From Collimonas antrihumi (GTDB lineage: Bacteria > Pseudomonadota > Gammaproteobacteria > Burkholderiales > Burkholderiaceae_D): DNA of 64,000 nucleotides. Under the pieces are notes generated by a model. That model worked only from the letters and a program-made list of their open reading frames with translations, did no database searches and was not told the DNA's origin. The stretch is taken from contig NZ_JAGQED010000004.1 in NCBI RefSeq assembly GCF_018304965.1, positions 62,001 to 126,000 on the forward strand. The letters run 5' to 3'. Of this stretch, positions 37,065-46,670 are shown one piece after another. Within the stretch, counting starts at the first letter, position 1. The number at the start of each line of letters is the position of its first letter. The translations under genes were made by a program, and so were the position numbers.

Positions 37065-38354
37065 ATGAAACTTCACATCAAAAACGGCCGTCTGATCGAC
37101 CCCGCAAACAATATCGACGCGCAACAAGATCTGTTTATTGCCGCAGGCAAGATCGTCGGCGTTGGCGCCGCCCCCGCCGATTTTTCCGCCAACAAAACGA
37201 TTGATGCCGGCGGCCTGGTGGTGACGCCGGGCCTGGTTGATCTGAGTGCGCGCCTGCGTGAACCCGGCTACGAATACAAGGCTACGCTGGAATCGGAAAT
37301 GCAGGCCGCAATGCAGGGCGGCGTCACCAGCCTGGTATGCCCGCCGGATACCGATCCGGTGCTGGACGAGCCGGGCCTGGTGGAGATGCTGAAGCATCGC
37401 GCCAAAAGCTTGAACCAGGCGCACGTCTATCCGCTGGGTGCGTTGACGGTCGGGCTCAAGGGTAAGGAGCTGACAGAAATGGCAGAGCTGACCGATGCCG
37501 GCTGTATCGGTTTCGCGCAGGCTGAAGAGCCGATTCTGGACACCACCGTGCTGCTGCGCGCCTTGCAATACGCGCGGACCTTTGACTACACCGTCTGGCT
37601 GCGTCCGCAAGATCCTTATCTGGGGCTTGGCGGGATTGCGCATAGCGGCGCGGTAGCTTCGCGGCTCGGGTTGTCGGGCGTGCCTACCATGGCGGAAACG
37701 ATTCGCCTGCATACCATTTTTGAACTGGTGCGCGCGACCGGCGCACGCGTGCATTTATGCCGGATTTCTTCGGCTCCGGGTCTGGAGTTGATCAGGAGCG
37801 CCAAGAAAGAAGGCTTGCCGATCAGTTGCGACGTCGGCGCCCACCATATCCACATGACGGATGTCGATATCGGTTTCTTCGATTCCAATGCAAGAATGAC
37901 GCCGCCGTTCCGTTCGCAACGCGATCGCGATGCCATCCGGCAGGCGCTGCTGGATGGCACCATCGATGCGATTTGTTCAGACCATACGCCGGTCGACGAC
38001 GATGAAAAATTGCTGCCGTTCGGCGAAGCGACGCCCGGCGCCACCGGTCTCGAACTGCTGCTGTCGCTGGCCTTGAAATGGGCTGAGGAATGTGTGTCTC
38101 CTGCGCAGCAAGGACTCAGCCGGGCAGTGGCAAAGATCACCACCGATGCGGCACGCGTGGCTGGCTTGCCGGCAGGCCAGCTGAAGGTTGGCAGTATCGC
38201 CGATATCTGCATTTTCGATCCGGCCATACGCTGGAAAGTAGAAGCGAAAGAGTTGGCTAGCCAGGGCAAGCACACGCCGTTTCTCGGATATGAACTGAGC
38301 GGAAGGGTCAAGACCACGATTGTGGCCGGTCATATAGCATTCGAACGTGTATGA
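37065..38354 (+). CDS. pyrX: Inactive dihydroorotase homologue (PyrX/PyrC'-type)
   Basis: An amidohydrolase-fold protein of 429 residues. Active dihydroorotases have D-x-H-x-H-L-R-E-P-G; here the segment reads DLSARLREPGYE, so both zinc-binding histidines are replaced by Ser61 and Arg63. The lysine that would be carboxylated and the metal-site FSDDG region are also altered (GFAQAEEPILD), while CSDHTPVDDDEK and AHHIHMTD remain. This fits the non-catalytic PyrX subunits that stabilise PyrB in Pseudomonas and relatives. A functional pyrC should therefore exist elsewhere. It lies 256 bases after pyrB, with a REP cluster between, and overlaps the next gene by four bases (ATGA). Confidence 0.9.
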   Translation: MKLHIKNGRLIDPANNIDAQQDLFIAAGKIVGVGAAPADFSANKTIDAGGLVVTPGLVDLSARLREPGYEYKATLESEMQAAMQGGVTSLVCPPDTDPVLDEPGLVEMLKHRAKSLNQAHVYPLGALTVGLKGKELTEMAELTDAGCIGFAQAEEPILDTTVLLRALQYARTFDYTVWLRPQDPYLGLGGIAHSGAVASRLGLSGVPTMAETIRLHTIFELVRATGARVHLCRISSAPGLELIRSAKKEGLPISCDVGAHHIHMTDVDIGFFDSNARMTPPFRSQRDRDAIRQALLDGTIDAICSDHTPVDDDEKLLPFGEATPGATGLELLLSLALKWAEECVSPAQQGLSRAVAKITTDAARVAGLPAGQLKVGSIADICIFDPAIRWKVEAKELASQGKHTPFLGYELSGRVKTTIVAGHIAFERV

Positions 38355-39100
38355 GCGGCTTGCGTTTGATACGGGTGCTGATGCATCTGGTTGTCGGCTT
38401 GTGGACCTGTGCGGTCGTGTTCCCGCTGATCGATACGGCGGGGCGGCAGCTGCGCATACGGCGCTGGTCGCTTGAGCTGTTGGCAATCTGCCGAGTCCAG
38501 GTCACGTTATGCAATCCGCAAAACAGCGCAGCTGCAGCACGCGCCCTGATCGTTGCCAATCACGTGTCGTGGCTCGATATCTTCGTCATCAACTCGATCC
38601 AGACTTGCCAGTTCGTCGGCAAATCGGATATCCGCGATTGGCCTTTGCTCGGCTGGTTGTGCGAAAAAGGCGGCACGATTTTTATCACGCGCGGCAAACA
38701 GCGCGACGTACGGCGCATATTCCAGGGCCTCGTAACAAGTATTGAAGCTGGCGCCAGAGTCGCCTTCTTCCCCGAAGGAACCACGGCGGCGCAGGGTTCG
38801 ATCCTGCCTTTCCACGCCAACCTGTTCGAGGCCGCGCTCGATGCGAAAGCACCGGTCCAGCCTTATGCCTTGCGCTATCTGGATGCGCACGGAGCACTGC
38901 ATCCAGCCGCGGACTTCATCGGCGACATGACTTTTGCCCAAAGCATGCTGGCGATTTTGAAAGCACCTCCCATGAGAGCCGAGCTGATTCAATTGGCGCC
39001 CATCGATACGACAGGATTACATCGCCGCGACCTGGCAGTCATCGCACGCGCCTCGATTGCAGAGGCATTGGGCGTGATGGAAAAAGAAGGGGTCGCCTAG
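38351..39100 (+). CDS. 1-acyl-sn-glycerol-3-phosphate acyltransferase (PlsC-like)
   Basis: A membrane-associated acyltransferase of 249 residues that would acylate lysophosphatidic acid or a related lysophospholipid. It has an N-terminal hydrophobic helix, the catalytic NHxxxxD motif NHVSWLDIFVI (His71, Asp76), the GGTIFITRGKQRDVRR segment and the FFPEGTT motif that contacts the glycerol phosphate. The ATG overlaps the pyrX stop codon, so the two genes are coupled although their functions differ. Its TAG stop codon lies inside a 14-base tandem repeat. It converges with apaH. Confidence 0.85.
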   Translation: MSGLRLIRVLMHLVVGLWTCAVVFPLIDTAGRQLRIRRWSLELLAICRVQVTLCNPQNSAAAARALIVANHVSWLDIFVINSIQTCQFVGKSDIRDWPLLGWLCEKGGTIFITRGKQRDVRRIFQGLVTSIEAGARVAFFPEGTTAAQGSILPFHANLFEAALDAKAPVQPYALRYLDAHGALHPAADFIGDMTFAQSMLAILKAPPMRAELIQLAPIDTTGLHRRDLAVIARASIAEALGVMEKEGVA

Positions 39101-39130
39101 ACGGGGACGCCTAGTCGGGGACGCCCAGAC
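39089..39130 (+). repeat. 14-bp tandem repeat, three units, spanning the plsC stop codon
   Basis: GGGGTCGCCTAGAC, GGGGACGCCTAGTC and GGGGACGCCCAGAC follow one another without gaps. The first unit contains the TAG stop codon of the acyltransferase gene. The consensus matches the units at 36945-36972. Confidence 0.75.
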
Positions 39131-39149
39131 GCGGTCGAGACCTGAAGTT

Positions 39150-39983
39150 TTATCCCGGCCGCTGCGCCTGCGGACAACTGACCTGAAGCAGTAGGCGATC
39201 GGCTAGCCGAATCGCAGTCAGTTTGCCGCCCCACACGCAGCCGGTGTCCAGTCCGATCAGATTCGGCCTGAGCACCAGCCCCAAGGTTGACCAATGCCCG
39301 CACACGACTGTGACATCCCGGGTCTGCCGTTGCGGCACGTCGAACCACGGCAGATAGCCGGGCAGGGATATACCGGTGCTTCCCTTGGCAGTCAATTCCA
39401 TGGTGCCATCTTCAGTGCAAAAACGCAGGCGGGTCAACGCGTTGACGATACAGCGCAAGCGTTCGTTGCCTTGCAGCGCATCGTCCCAGCGAGCTGGCTT
39501 GTCCCCGTACATTTCGCGCAAGAACTCCACCCAATGCGGACCGCGCAGCACGTTTTCAACTTCTTGCGCCAACGACACCGTTTTGGCCGCAGACCACTGC
39601 GGCAGTGTGCCGGCATGCACAAATAAGTGGCCATCTTCCAGCAACGCCAGCGGGCGCTGCCTTAGCCAGTCGAGTAACTCGTCGCGATCGGGGGCGTTGA
39701 GAATTTCATCCAGTGTGTCGCTGCGATGGAGTTTGCGTATGCCATGTGCGGCGGCCAGCAGATGTAAATCGTGATTGCCGAGCAGGGCTTGTGCGCGATC
39801 GCCGAGTGAGCGAATCAGTCTGAGCGTTGCCAGTGACTGCGGGCCGCGGTTGACCAGGTCGCCGACGAAGATCAGGCGCGCGTCGGGGGTTGTCGAATCA
39901 ATCTTTTCTAACAGAGATAACAGGCTTTGGTAGCAGCCTTGCAGATCGCCAATGGCATATAAATCAGAGCGAATTAGAGGCAT
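39150..39983 (-). CDS. apaH: Symmetrical bis(5'-nucleosyl)-tetraphosphatase (ApaH)
   Basis: Hydrolyses Ap4A to two ADP; it also removes Np4 caps from RNA in E. coli. The 277-residue metallophosphatase has [33 protein letters not shown] with the metal-binding Asp and Asn, [14 protein letters not shown], and the C-terminal GHWSTLG and [16 protein letters not shown] motifs. Start and length match the family. The gene is divergent from the polysaccharide locus, with 218 bases in between. Confidence 0.95.
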   Translation of the reverse strand: MPLIRSDLYAIGDLQGCYQSLLSLLEKIDSTTPDARLIFVGDLVNRGPQSLATLRLIRSLGDRAQALLGNHDLHLLAAAHGIRKLHRSDTLDEILNAPDRDELLDWLRQRPLALLEDGHLFVHAGTLPQWSAAKTVSLAQEVENVLRGPHWVEFLREMYGDKPARWDDALQGNERLRCIVNALTRLRFCTEDGTMELTAKGSTGISLPGYLPWFDVPQRQTRDVTVVCGHWSTLGLVLRPNLIGLDTGCVWGGKLTAIRLADRLLLQVSCPQAQRPG

Positions 39984-40084
39984 GTCTGTAAGTAATGGGT
40001 TGGCAGGTTGGAATTCGCTATTGTAGATGGCTGCAACGCGTTTATCAGTCGTTCGGAGGCATCATGATATGTAATTCATGTAGC

Positions 40085-40111
40085 TTGGCTATGCTAAGAA
40101 TAGGGCATAAT
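40085..40111 (+). promoter_or_regulatory. Candidate promoter for the rml operon
   Basis: TTGGCT (40085-40090) and CATAAT (40106-40111) are separated by 15 bases, slightly short for sigma70. They lie in the AT-rich gap before rmlB, about 90 bases ahead of its start. No JUMPstart element is seen here. Reading by eye only. Confidence 0.3.
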
Positions 40112-40201
40112 CCAAGATTGCTCTCATATTTTATATTGCCATATTGCCATTGATATGGAGTTTAACCTCACGATTCTTTTGATCGAATTTAGGGTAATAC
40201 C

Positions 40202-41284
40202 ATGATTTTCATTACTGGCGGAGCCGGTTTTATTGGGTCCAATTTCGTTCTCGACTGGCTGTCGCAAAATGACGAGCCCGTGATTAACTTCGATAAATTG
40301 ACTTACGCTGGCAATATGAATAATTTGGCGAGCCTGCGCCAGGATTCGCGTCATATCTTTGTACATGGAGATATTGCCGACACGGCACAAGTTGCATCAC
40401 TGTTAGCGCAATATAAACCGCGTGCGATCATCAATGTTGCAGCGGAAAGTCATGTCGATCGTTCGATTCTCGGACCGGCGGCTTTCGTGGAAACTAATGT
40501 CAATGGTACGTTTGGCCTGCTGGAAGCGACCCGCGCCTATTGGAGCGCCCTGACCAATGCCGACAAGACAGCATTCCGTTTTCTGCACGTTTCAACCGAC
40601 GAGGTATATGGCACGCTGGGTCCCGATGACGCCCCGTTTACCGAATCCACCCGGTACGCGCCCAACAGCCCGTATTCAGCTTCGAAGGCGGCTTCAGACC
40701 ATTTGGTCCGCTCCTACCACCATACCTATGGTGTGCCTGCACTGACGACCAATTGTTCTAATAACTACGGGCCCTATCATTTTCCCGAAAAGCTGATTCC
40801 ACTGATCATCACCAACGCCCGTGAGGGCAAGCCGCTGCCCATATACGGCGATGGACAGCAAGTGCGCGACTGGCTCTATGTGACGGATCACTGTGCCGCG
40901 CTGCGCAGGGTGCTGGAAGCAGGCAAGCCAGGTGAGACCTACAACATCGGAGGCTGGAACGAGAAAACGAATCTTCACGTGGTCCATGCATTATGTGACA
41001 TTCTCCAACGGCTGGCTCCTAAAGCGCACGGCAGCTATCGCGACCAGATTGTGTACGTCACGGACCGTCCCGGCCATGACCGGCGCTATGCTATCGACGC
41101 GCGGAAAATCGAGCGCGAGCTCGGTTGGAGGCCGACGGAGAGTTTTGAATCGGGCATTCAAAAGACAGTGCAGTGGTACCTGAGCAATCAAGACTGGGTA
41201 CGCGATGTGCAATCCGGTGTTTATCTGAAATGGCTAGAGAAAAATTACATGCAGCGTGAAGCAAAGCCGGAGGCATCAGACTGA
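40202..41284 (+). CDS. rmlB: dTDP-glucose 4,6-dehydratase (RmlB)
   Basis: Converts dTDP-glucose to dTDP-4-keto-6-deoxyglucose, the branch point for dTDP-rhamnose and for dTDP-4-amino-4,6-dideoxy sugars. The 360-residue extended short-chain dehydrogenase has [15 protein letters not shown], the catalytic STDEVYG and the [15 protein letters not shown] motif, and [15 protein letters not shown]. It is the first gene of rmlBACD; the stop codon overlaps the rmlA start (TGATG). Its product may also feed the WecE homologue at 48254. Confidence 0.97.
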   Translation: MIFITGGAGFIGSNFVLDWLSQNDEPVINFDKLTYAGNMNNLASLRQDSRHIFVHGDIADTAQVASLLAQYKPRAIINVAAESHVDRSILGPAAFVETNVNGTFGLLEATRAYWSALTNADKTAFRFLHVSTDEVYGTLGPDDAPFTESTRYAPNSPYSASKAASDHLVRSYHHTYGVPALTTNCSNNYGPYHFPEKLIPLIITNAREGKPLPIYGDGQQVRDWLYVTDHCAALRRVLEAGKPGETYNIGGWNEKTNLHVVHALCDILQRLAPKAHGSYRDQIVYVTDRPGHDRRYAIDARKIERELGWRPTESFESGIQKTVQWYLSNQDWVRDVQSGVYLKWLEKNYMQREAKPEASD

Positions 41285-42189
41285 TGGTCGCAACCACTCA
41301 AAAACACCGTAAGGGCATCATCTTGGCCGGCGGCTCCGGCACACGGCTATACCCGGTGACAATGTTTGTTTCCAAACAATTACTGCCGGTGTATGACAAA
41401 CCGATGATCTATTATCCGCTGACCACTTTGATGTTGGGCGGGATCACGGATATCCTGATCATCTCGACGCCGCAAGACATGCCGCGCTTTGAAGGATTGC
41501 TTGGTGATGGCAGCCAGTGGGGAATCAACCTGAGCTACGCGATCCAGCCAACGCCGGACGGGCTGGCACAAGCCTTCATCATCGGGCGTGATTTCCTCGA
41601 TGGCGCACCAGCGGCGTTAATCTTGGGCGATAACATTTTTTATGGCAGTAATTTTGAGCAAAGCTTGCTTAAGGCGTCGTCCAGCACGTCTGGGGCCACC
41701 GTATTTGCCTATCATGTAACAGATCCTGAGCGCTATGGTGTAGTCGAGTTTGATGCTCGGGGAAAGGTCTTGTCACTGGCAGAAAAGCCAGCTCAGCCTA
41801 AATCGAATTATGCGGTGACTGGTCTCTATTTTTACAATGCCGATGTGGTGGATATTGCTGCCGCAGTCCGGCCGTCTACTCGCGGTGAACTTGAAATAAC
41901 CGACGTCAATCGCGAGTATCTGTCGCGCGGAAATCTCAATGTGGAGGTGATGGGGCGCGGTATGGCATGGCTGGATACAGGCACGCATGAGTCGTTGCTG
42001 GACGCAGCTCAATTTATTGCAACGATCGAAAAACGGCAAGGGTTGAAAGTTGCGTGTCCCGAGGAGATTGCTTATCGCAAAGGCTATATCGATGCCATTC
42101 AGTTAGAAAAACTTGCGCAGCCTTTAATGAAAAATGAATACGGGCAATATCTGTTGAGATTGCTTACGGAGCAGGTTTTCAAACCATGA
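41284..42189 (+). CDS. rmlA: Glucose-1-phosphate thymidylyltransferase (RmlA)
   Basis: Makes dTDP-glucose from glucose 1-phosphate and dTTP. The 301-residue nucleotidyltransferase has [38 protein letters not shown], the metal-binding [10 protein letters not shown] and the [14 protein letters not shown] segment. It overlaps rmlB by one base and rmlC by four (ATGA), showing tight translational coupling. Confidence 0.97.
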   Translation: MVATTQKHRKGIILAGGSGTRLYPVTMFVSKQLLPVYDKPMIYYPLTTLMLGGITDILIISTPQDMPRFEGLLGDGSQWGINLSYAIQPTPDGLAQAFIIGRDFLDGAPAALILGDNIFYGSNFEQSLLKASSSTSGATVFAYHVTDPERYGVVEFDARGKVLSLAEKPAQPKSNYAVTGLYFYNADVVDIAAAVRPSTRGELEITDVNREYLSRGNLNVEVMGRGMAWLDTGTHESLLDAAQFIATIEKRQGLKVACPEEIAYRKGYIDAIQLEKLAQPLMKNEYGQYLLRLLTEQVFKP

Positions 42190-42731
42190 AAATTGTTGCG
42201 ACAGATCTTCCGGAAGTACTCGTCATTGAGCCGAAAGTGTTCCGAGATGCGCGCGGTACATTCTGGGAGAGTTTCAACGAGCGCCGTTTTTTTGAATTGA
42301 CTGGGGTGAAAACCTCTTTCGTTCAAGATAATCACTCCATGTCGGTAAAAGGAGCTATCCATGGTTTGCATTACCAAATACGCCAGCCCCAAGGTAAATT
42401 AGTACGCGTGGTTGAGGGAAAAGTATTTGATGTTGCTGTCGATTTGCGTAAAACTTCAACTACCTTCGGCCAGTGGACAGGTACAGTTTTATCCGCAGAG
42501 AATAAATTGCAGATGTGGATTCCTGCTGGTTTTGCGCATGGGTTCCTGGTGCTGAGCGACTCTGCGGAATTCCTATACAAGGTAACCGATTATTACGCAC
42601 CGGAACACGAGCGCGCGATTCGGTGGGATGACCCGGTTATTGGAATTGACTGGCCCGTTGAAGCTCCGCCTTTGCTATCAGCAAAAGACCAGGCCGCCCG
42701 GTGGCTTAATGATGCGGAAGTATTTGCGTGA
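42186..42731 (+). CDS. rmlC: dTDP-4-dehydrorhamnose 3,5-epimerase (RmlC)
   Basis: A cupin-fold epimerase of 181 residues. Recognised by [18 protein letters not shown], the [18 protein letters not shown] segment with the catalytic histidine, and [17 protein letters not shown]. It overlaps both neighbours by four bases. The typical catalytic base His and a Tyr in [12 protein letters not shown] are present. Confidence 0.97.
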   Translation: MKIVATDLPEVLVIEPKVFRDARGTFWESFNERRFFELTGVKTSFVQDNHSMSVKGAIHGLHYQIRQPQGKLVRVVEGKVFDVAVDLRKTSTTFGQWTGTVLSAENKLQMWIPAGFAHGFLVLSDSAEFLYKVTDYYAPEHERAIRWDDPVIGIDWPVEAPPLLSAKDQAARWLNDAEVFA

Positions 42732-43600
42732 AGATTCTACTCACAGGAAAAGCCGGTCAAGTCGGCTATGAGCTAGAGCGAAGCTTGCAAGGACTGGGCG
42801 AGATTGTTGCAGTAGATCGCGCGCAAATGAATTTAGCCGATCTTGACCAGGTGCGCGACGTCATCCGTACAGTCAAGCCTGCCCTCATTGTCAATGCCGC
42901 TGCCTATACCGCTGTAGACGAGGCTGAGCAAGAACCGGATCTTGCCATGCGCATCAACGGCGAAGCTCCAGCCGTTATGGCCCAAGAAGCCGGGAAGCTG
43001 GGTGCGGCAATAATTCATTATTCAAGCGATTACGTTTTCGACGGTAAAAAGACCGTTCCTTATACTGAAAGCGATCCTGCGTGCCCGATAAACGTGTATG
43101 GGCAAACAAAGCTGGCAGGCGAGCAGGCCATACAGGCAGCAGGCATACCACATCTGATTCTACGAACCAGCTGGGTCTATGGCATGCGCGGCAATAATTT
43201 TTTGTTGACGGTTTTGCGCCTTGCGCAAGAGCGCGAGGAATTGCACATAGTCAATGATCAGCATGGTGCACCGACATGGTGTCGTACAATTGCTGACGCC
43301 ACCGCACACATCATCGCGCAAAGCAGGAGTGCGCAGCCAACTGCGGAGTGGTGGAAAGAACGGTCTGGCCTTTACCATATGACTGCCCAAGGTCAGACAA
43401 CATGGTACGATTTTGCCCTAGCCATTCTGGCGAACACATCAATAGCTAGAAATCCTCTGGTTACCCCGATAGCTACCCATGAATACCAAGCAGCCGTTGG
43501 ACGACCTGCTAATTCAAAGCTATCATGCGATCTGTTCATGAATACCTTCTGCAGCCTGCCTGAATGGGGGAATGCGTTGCGTCTGTGTCAACAGCTATAA
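42728..43600 (+). CDS. rmlD: dTDP-4-dehydrorhamnose reductase (RmlD)
   Basis: Performs the final NAD(P)H reduction to dTDP-L-rhamnose. The 290-residue short-chain dehydrogenase shows GKAGQVGYELERSL, NAAAYTAVDEAEQEPDLAMR, YSSDYVFDGKKTVPYTE and the YGQTKLAGE motif with the catalytic Tyr-Lys pair. It closes the rml operon; a 164-base AT-rich gap follows before the next cassette. Confidence 0.97.
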   Translation: MKILLTGKAGQVGYELERSLQGLGEIVAVDRAQMNLADLDQVRDVIRTVKPALIVNAAAYTAVDEAEQEPDLAMRINGEAPAVMAQEAGKLGAAIIHYSSDYVFDGKKTVPYTESDPACPINVYGQTKLAGEQAIQAAGIPHLILRTSWVYGMRGNNFLLTVLRLAQEREELHIVNDQHGAPTWCRTIADATAHIIAQSRSAQPTAEWWKERSGLYHMTAQGQTTWYDFALAILANTSIARNPLVTPIATHEYQAAVGRPANSKLSCDLFMNTFCSLPEWGNALRLCQQL

Positions 43601-43682
43601 ATTAAAGAATCTCACACATTGATATTATTTCTTTATTAATATCGAATCGGTATGCATCCGGCTAAATAATTGATGCATTTTT

Positions 43683-43688
43683 TATAAT
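43683..43688 (+). promoter_or_regulatory. Candidate -10 box before the WbqC cassette
   Basis: A perfect TATAAT lies 76 bases ahead of the wbqC-like start in the AT-rich gap after rmlD. No convincing -35 box is found 17 bases upstream (GGCTAA), so the call is tentative. Confidence 0.3.
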
Positions 43689-43764
43689 GTCAGATGTTTT
43701 AAAACGGCAACGCTAATCCTGATTAGATGTGAGTAAATAAATTTATGGGTATCTAAGTGAAGTA

Positions 43765-44466
43765 ATGCCAAATAAAAAAATCGCCATTGTGCAGTCTAAC
43801 TACATCCCCTGGAAGGGCTACTTTGACATGATCGCCGCTGTGGATGAGTTCATTCTGTACGACGACATGCAATATACCCGGCGCGACTGGCGCAACCGCA
43901 ATCAGATTAAAACACCACAAGGGCAGCAATGGGTCACCGTTCCTGTCAAGGTGAAGGGAAAATACCTCCAGACCATCCGTGAAACGGAAATCGATGGTGC
44001 CGACTGGGCAGACGCACACTGGAAGGCTGTCGCGCAGAACTACCGCCGCGCGCCGCATTTCGAAGAAGTTGCAGCCTTGTTCGAACCGCTTTACCGGGGA
44101 CGCCAGTACACCCATTTATCCGCGCTTAACCGCGCGTTAATTGAGGCAGTGTGTGCTTACCTGGGCATCACCACCAAAATTAGCAACTCTTGGGATTACG
44201 TCTTAATCGAGGGTAAGACCGAGCGCCTCGCCGATCTTTGTGCGCAGGCAATGGGCTCGGAATATATTTCAGGCCCTGCCGCCAGGGATTACATTGAAGA
44301 GCACCTCTTTGTCGAGCGTGGCATCAAGCTCGGCTGGTTCGACTACGCCGGCTATCCGGAATACCCGCAACTCTGGGGTGATTTCACCCACGGCGTTACC
44401 ATCCTCGATTTGCTGTTCAATTGCGGCAAGGATGCGTCGCGTTATATGAGGAATGTCCGGTCGTGA
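43765..44466 (+). CDS. WbqC-family protein
   Basis: A 233-residue protein of the WbqC family, which is found in O-antigen and glycosylation loci next to aminosugar genes and whose reaction is unproven. Recognised by [40 protein letters not shown] and the closing [10 protein letters not shown]-like segment ([17 protein letters not shown]). No signal peptide or membrane span. It starts the unusual cassette and overlaps the next gene by four bases (GTGA). An N-acyl-transfer role on an aminosugar is a family guess only. Confidence 0.85.
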   Translation: MPNKKIAIVQSNYIPWKGYFDMIAAVDEFILYDDMQYTRRDWRNRNQIKTPQGQQWVTVPVKVKGKYLQTIRETEIDGADWADAHWKAVAQNYRRAPHFEEVAALFEPLYRGRQYTHLSALNRALIEAVCAYLGITTKISNSWDYVLIEGKTERLADLCAQAMGSEYISGPAARDYIEEHLFVERGIKLGWFDYAGYPEYPQLWGDFTHGVTILDLLFNCGKDASRYMRNVRS

Positions 44467-45392
44467 AACTGTCCATCGTCGCTACCCTTTATCAGTCTGC
44501 ACAATATCTGGAGGAGTTTTGCCGCCGCGCAGGTGCTGCGGCGTCTCAGCTCGTTGACGAGGACTATGAAATCGTCTTGGTCAATGACGGTTCACCCGAC
44601 GACAGCCTTGAGTTGGCTGTTCGCCTCTGTGAATTAGACCCGCATGTGGTGGTGGTCGATCTCTCCCGCAATTTTGGCCACCACAAGGCCATGATGACTG
44701 GGCTGGCGCATGCCCGTGGCGAACATATTTTTCTGATCGACAGCGACCTCGAAGAAGAACCTGAGTGGCTGCCGAACTTCTCTGAGAAAATGGCACGAGA
44801 GCGCTGTGATGTCGTGTATGGCGTTCAGGAGCAGCGCAAAGGCGGCATTTTCGAGCGTTTGAGCGGTCAATGGTTTTATCGAATCTTCGAGGCACTGACC
44901 GGTATTGCACTACCAGAAAACGTCGTCACCGCTAGACTGATGACTCGCCGCTATGTCGATGCTCTGCTGCGTCATGACGAGCGCGAGGTTTTCATGGCGG
45001 GTCTTTGGCATATCACTGGTTTTGATCAACGTCCGCAAACCATCAAGAAACATAGCACGAGCGAAACGACTTACACCTTCCGTCGTAAGATGTCGCTCCT
45101 GGTGAACTCCGTCACATCATTCAGCAATGCACCTCTGATCGGTATTTTTTACATCGGCGTGACTATCTCCCTCTTGGCAGGGGCTTACACAACCTACCTC
45201 TTGGGCCATTGGCTGTTTCTTGCCAAACCCCTCAGTGGCTGGACCTCGGTTATGGCCTCGATCTGGCTGTTGGGAGGTTTGGTCATTTCCTTCATCGGCA
45301 TCGTTGGTATCTATCTCTCCAAGATTTTCTCGGAGACTAAACGACGCCCTTACACCATCGTGCGACAGGTTTATGGAAAACAAGACAACTGA
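44463..45392 (+). CDS. GtrB/ArnC-like family 2 glycosyltransferase
   Basis: A 309-residue GT2 enzyme that probably charges undecaprenyl phosphate with a sugar at the cytoplasmic face. The start is the GTG at 44463, overlapping the previous stop codon. The N-terminal half carries [17 protein letters not shown], the DxD-like [14 protein letters not shown], and the middle helix-rich region. Two membrane helices lie at about 235-258 and 265-290 ([19 protein letters not shown]), followed by [16 protein letters not shown], a layout shared with GtrB and ArnC polyprenyl-phosphate sugar synthases. Overlaps the next gene by 20 bases. Confidence 0.85.
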   Translation: MKLSIVATLYQSAQYLEEFCRRAGAAASQLVDEDYEIVLVNDGSPDDSLELAVRLCELDPHVVVVDLSRNFGHHKAMMTGLAHARGEHIFLIDSDLEEEPEWLPNFSEKMARERCDVVYGVQEQRKGGIFERLSGQWFYRIFEALTGIALPENVVTARLMTRRYVDALLRHDEREVFMAGLWHITGFDQRPQTIKKHSTSETTYTFRRKMSLLVNSVTSFSNAPLIGIFYIGVTISLLAGAYTTYLLGHWLFLAKPLSGWTSVMASIWLLGGLVISFIGIVGIYLSKIFSETKRRPYTIVRQVYGKQDN

Positions 45393-46008
45393 CATTCTGG
45401 CCGAGGTGGCCGACTACTACTCCGCCAAGCTGGCCGAGCATGGCGAGACTCCGCGCGGCGTCGATTGGAACGGCGAAGAAAGCCAGGAACTGCGCTTCGA
45501 TCAACTGGCGCAGGTCATTCCGCAGTTGACAGGCTTTTCACTCAACGATCTGGGATGTGGTTACGGCGCCCTGTTCGACTATTTGAACTCGCGCTGCCGG
45601 GACTTTGCTTATAGTGGCAGTGACGTATCCGCTGGCATGATTCGCGCTGCGCAGGATCGCCACTCCAACAGACTCAACGCCCGTTTTGCTGTTGCTGCCG
45701 AACCACCGGATGTGGCGGACTACGGTATCGCTAGCGGTATCTTCAATGTCCGGCTTGGGCGTAGTGACGCCGAATGGTACAACTATCTGGAGGCCACCCT
45801 TGATTTGTTGAACCGTACCAGTCGGCTGGGATTTGCCTTCAACTGTCTGACCTCCTACTCGGATTCGGACAAGATGCGGAACTACCTTTACTACGCAGAT
45901 CCTTGCGTTTTGTTCGATCTGTGCAAGCGACGTTATTCACGCCACGTGGCATTACTACACGACTATGGTCTTTACGAATTCACGATCCTAGTGAAAAAAC
46001 ATCCATGA
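45373..46008 (+). CDS. Class I SAM-dependent methyltransferase
   Basis: A 211-residue methyltransferase of unknown acceptor. The start is placed at the ATG at 45373, inside the 3' end of the GT2 gene; longer starts would run deep into that gene. Motif I is LNDLGCGYGALFDYLNSR, motif II begins at YSGSDVSAGMIRAAQDR. A C-terminal segment with FAFNCLTSYSDSDKMRNYLY is unlike common metabolite methyltransferases. Its place in the cassette suggests methylation of the sugar or of an acyl group on it; this is inference. Overlaps the next gene by four bases (ATGA). Confidence 0.8.
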   Translation: MENKTTDILAEVADYYSAKLAEHGETPRGVDWNGEESQELRFDQLAQVIPQLTGFSLNDLGCGYGALFDYLNSRCRDFAYSGSDVSAGMIRAAQDRHSNRLNARFAVAAEPPDVADYGIASGIFNVRLGRSDAEWYNYLEATLDLLNRTSRLGFAFNCLTSYSDSDKMRNYLYYADPCVLFDLCKRRYSRHVALLHDYGLYEFTILVKKHP

Positions 46009-46670
46009 AAAAGCCCCTGGTCATTTTCGGTTTGGGCGAGATTGCTCAACTGGCGCACTACTATTTCTCCACGGACTCGAACTACGAAGTCGTGGCCTTC
46101 ACGGTGGATGCGGCCTACATCACCGCGACCGAGTTTTGCGGACTACCCGCTGTGCCGTTTGAAGAACTTGCAAACCTCTATTCGACCGATACGCACGAAA
46201 TCTTCGTCGCCCTGAGTTATTCCAAGCTTAACCAGTTGCGCAAGGAAAAATTCCTCGCTGCAAAGGCGTTGGGTTACCGAATCGCCAGCTATGTCAGTTC
46301 CCGCGCCACGGTGCTCAACGATGGCAGAATTGGCGATAACTGCTTTATCCTTGAAGACAACACCATTCAGCCGTTCGTCACCATTGGCAATAACGTGACA
46401 CTATGGAGCGGCAACCATATCGGTCATCACTCGATCATTCACGATCACTGCTTCATTGCGTCGCATGTGGTGATTTCCGGAGGCGTTGATCTCGGTGAAT
46501 CTTGCTTTATCGGCGTCAATGCCACATTGCGCGACCATATCAGGGTCGGTGAAAAATGCGTAGTAGGGGCCAGCGTCCTGCTGCTAGCTGATGCAGAGCC
46601 TGAGGGCGTTTATATCGGTATTGCGACAGAGCGCTCCAAAGTGCCAAGTACGAAATTGAGAAAAATATGA
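46005..46670 (+). CDS. PglD/NeuD-like acyltransferase (left-handed beta-helix)
   Basis: A 221-residue aminosugar acyltransferase candidate. Residues 1-100 form the Rossmann-like PglD_N domain (PLVIFGLGEIAQLAHYYF, YRIASYVSSRATVLND). The rest is a hexapeptide-repeat beta-helix (GDNCFILEDNTIQPFVTIGN, WSGNHIGHHSIIHDHCF), with His-rich turns near residues 138-148 that hold the likely catalytic histidine. Homologues acetylate the 4-amino group of UDP- or dTDP-4-amino-4,6-dideoxy sugars. With the WecE homologue downstream, acylation of dTDP-Fuc4N is the simplest proposal. The start overlaps the methyltransferase stop codon. Confidence 0.85.
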   Translation: MKKPLVIFGLGEIAQLAHYYFSTDSNYEVVAFTVDAAYITATEFCGLPAVPFEELANLYSTDTHEIFVALSYSKLNQLRKEKFLAAKALGYRIASYVSSRATVLNDGRIGDNCFILEDNTIQPFVTIGNNVTLWSGNHIGHHSIIHDHCFIASHVVISGGVDLGESCFIGVNATLRDHIRVGEKCVVGASVLLLADAEPEGVYIGIATERSKVPSTKLRKI

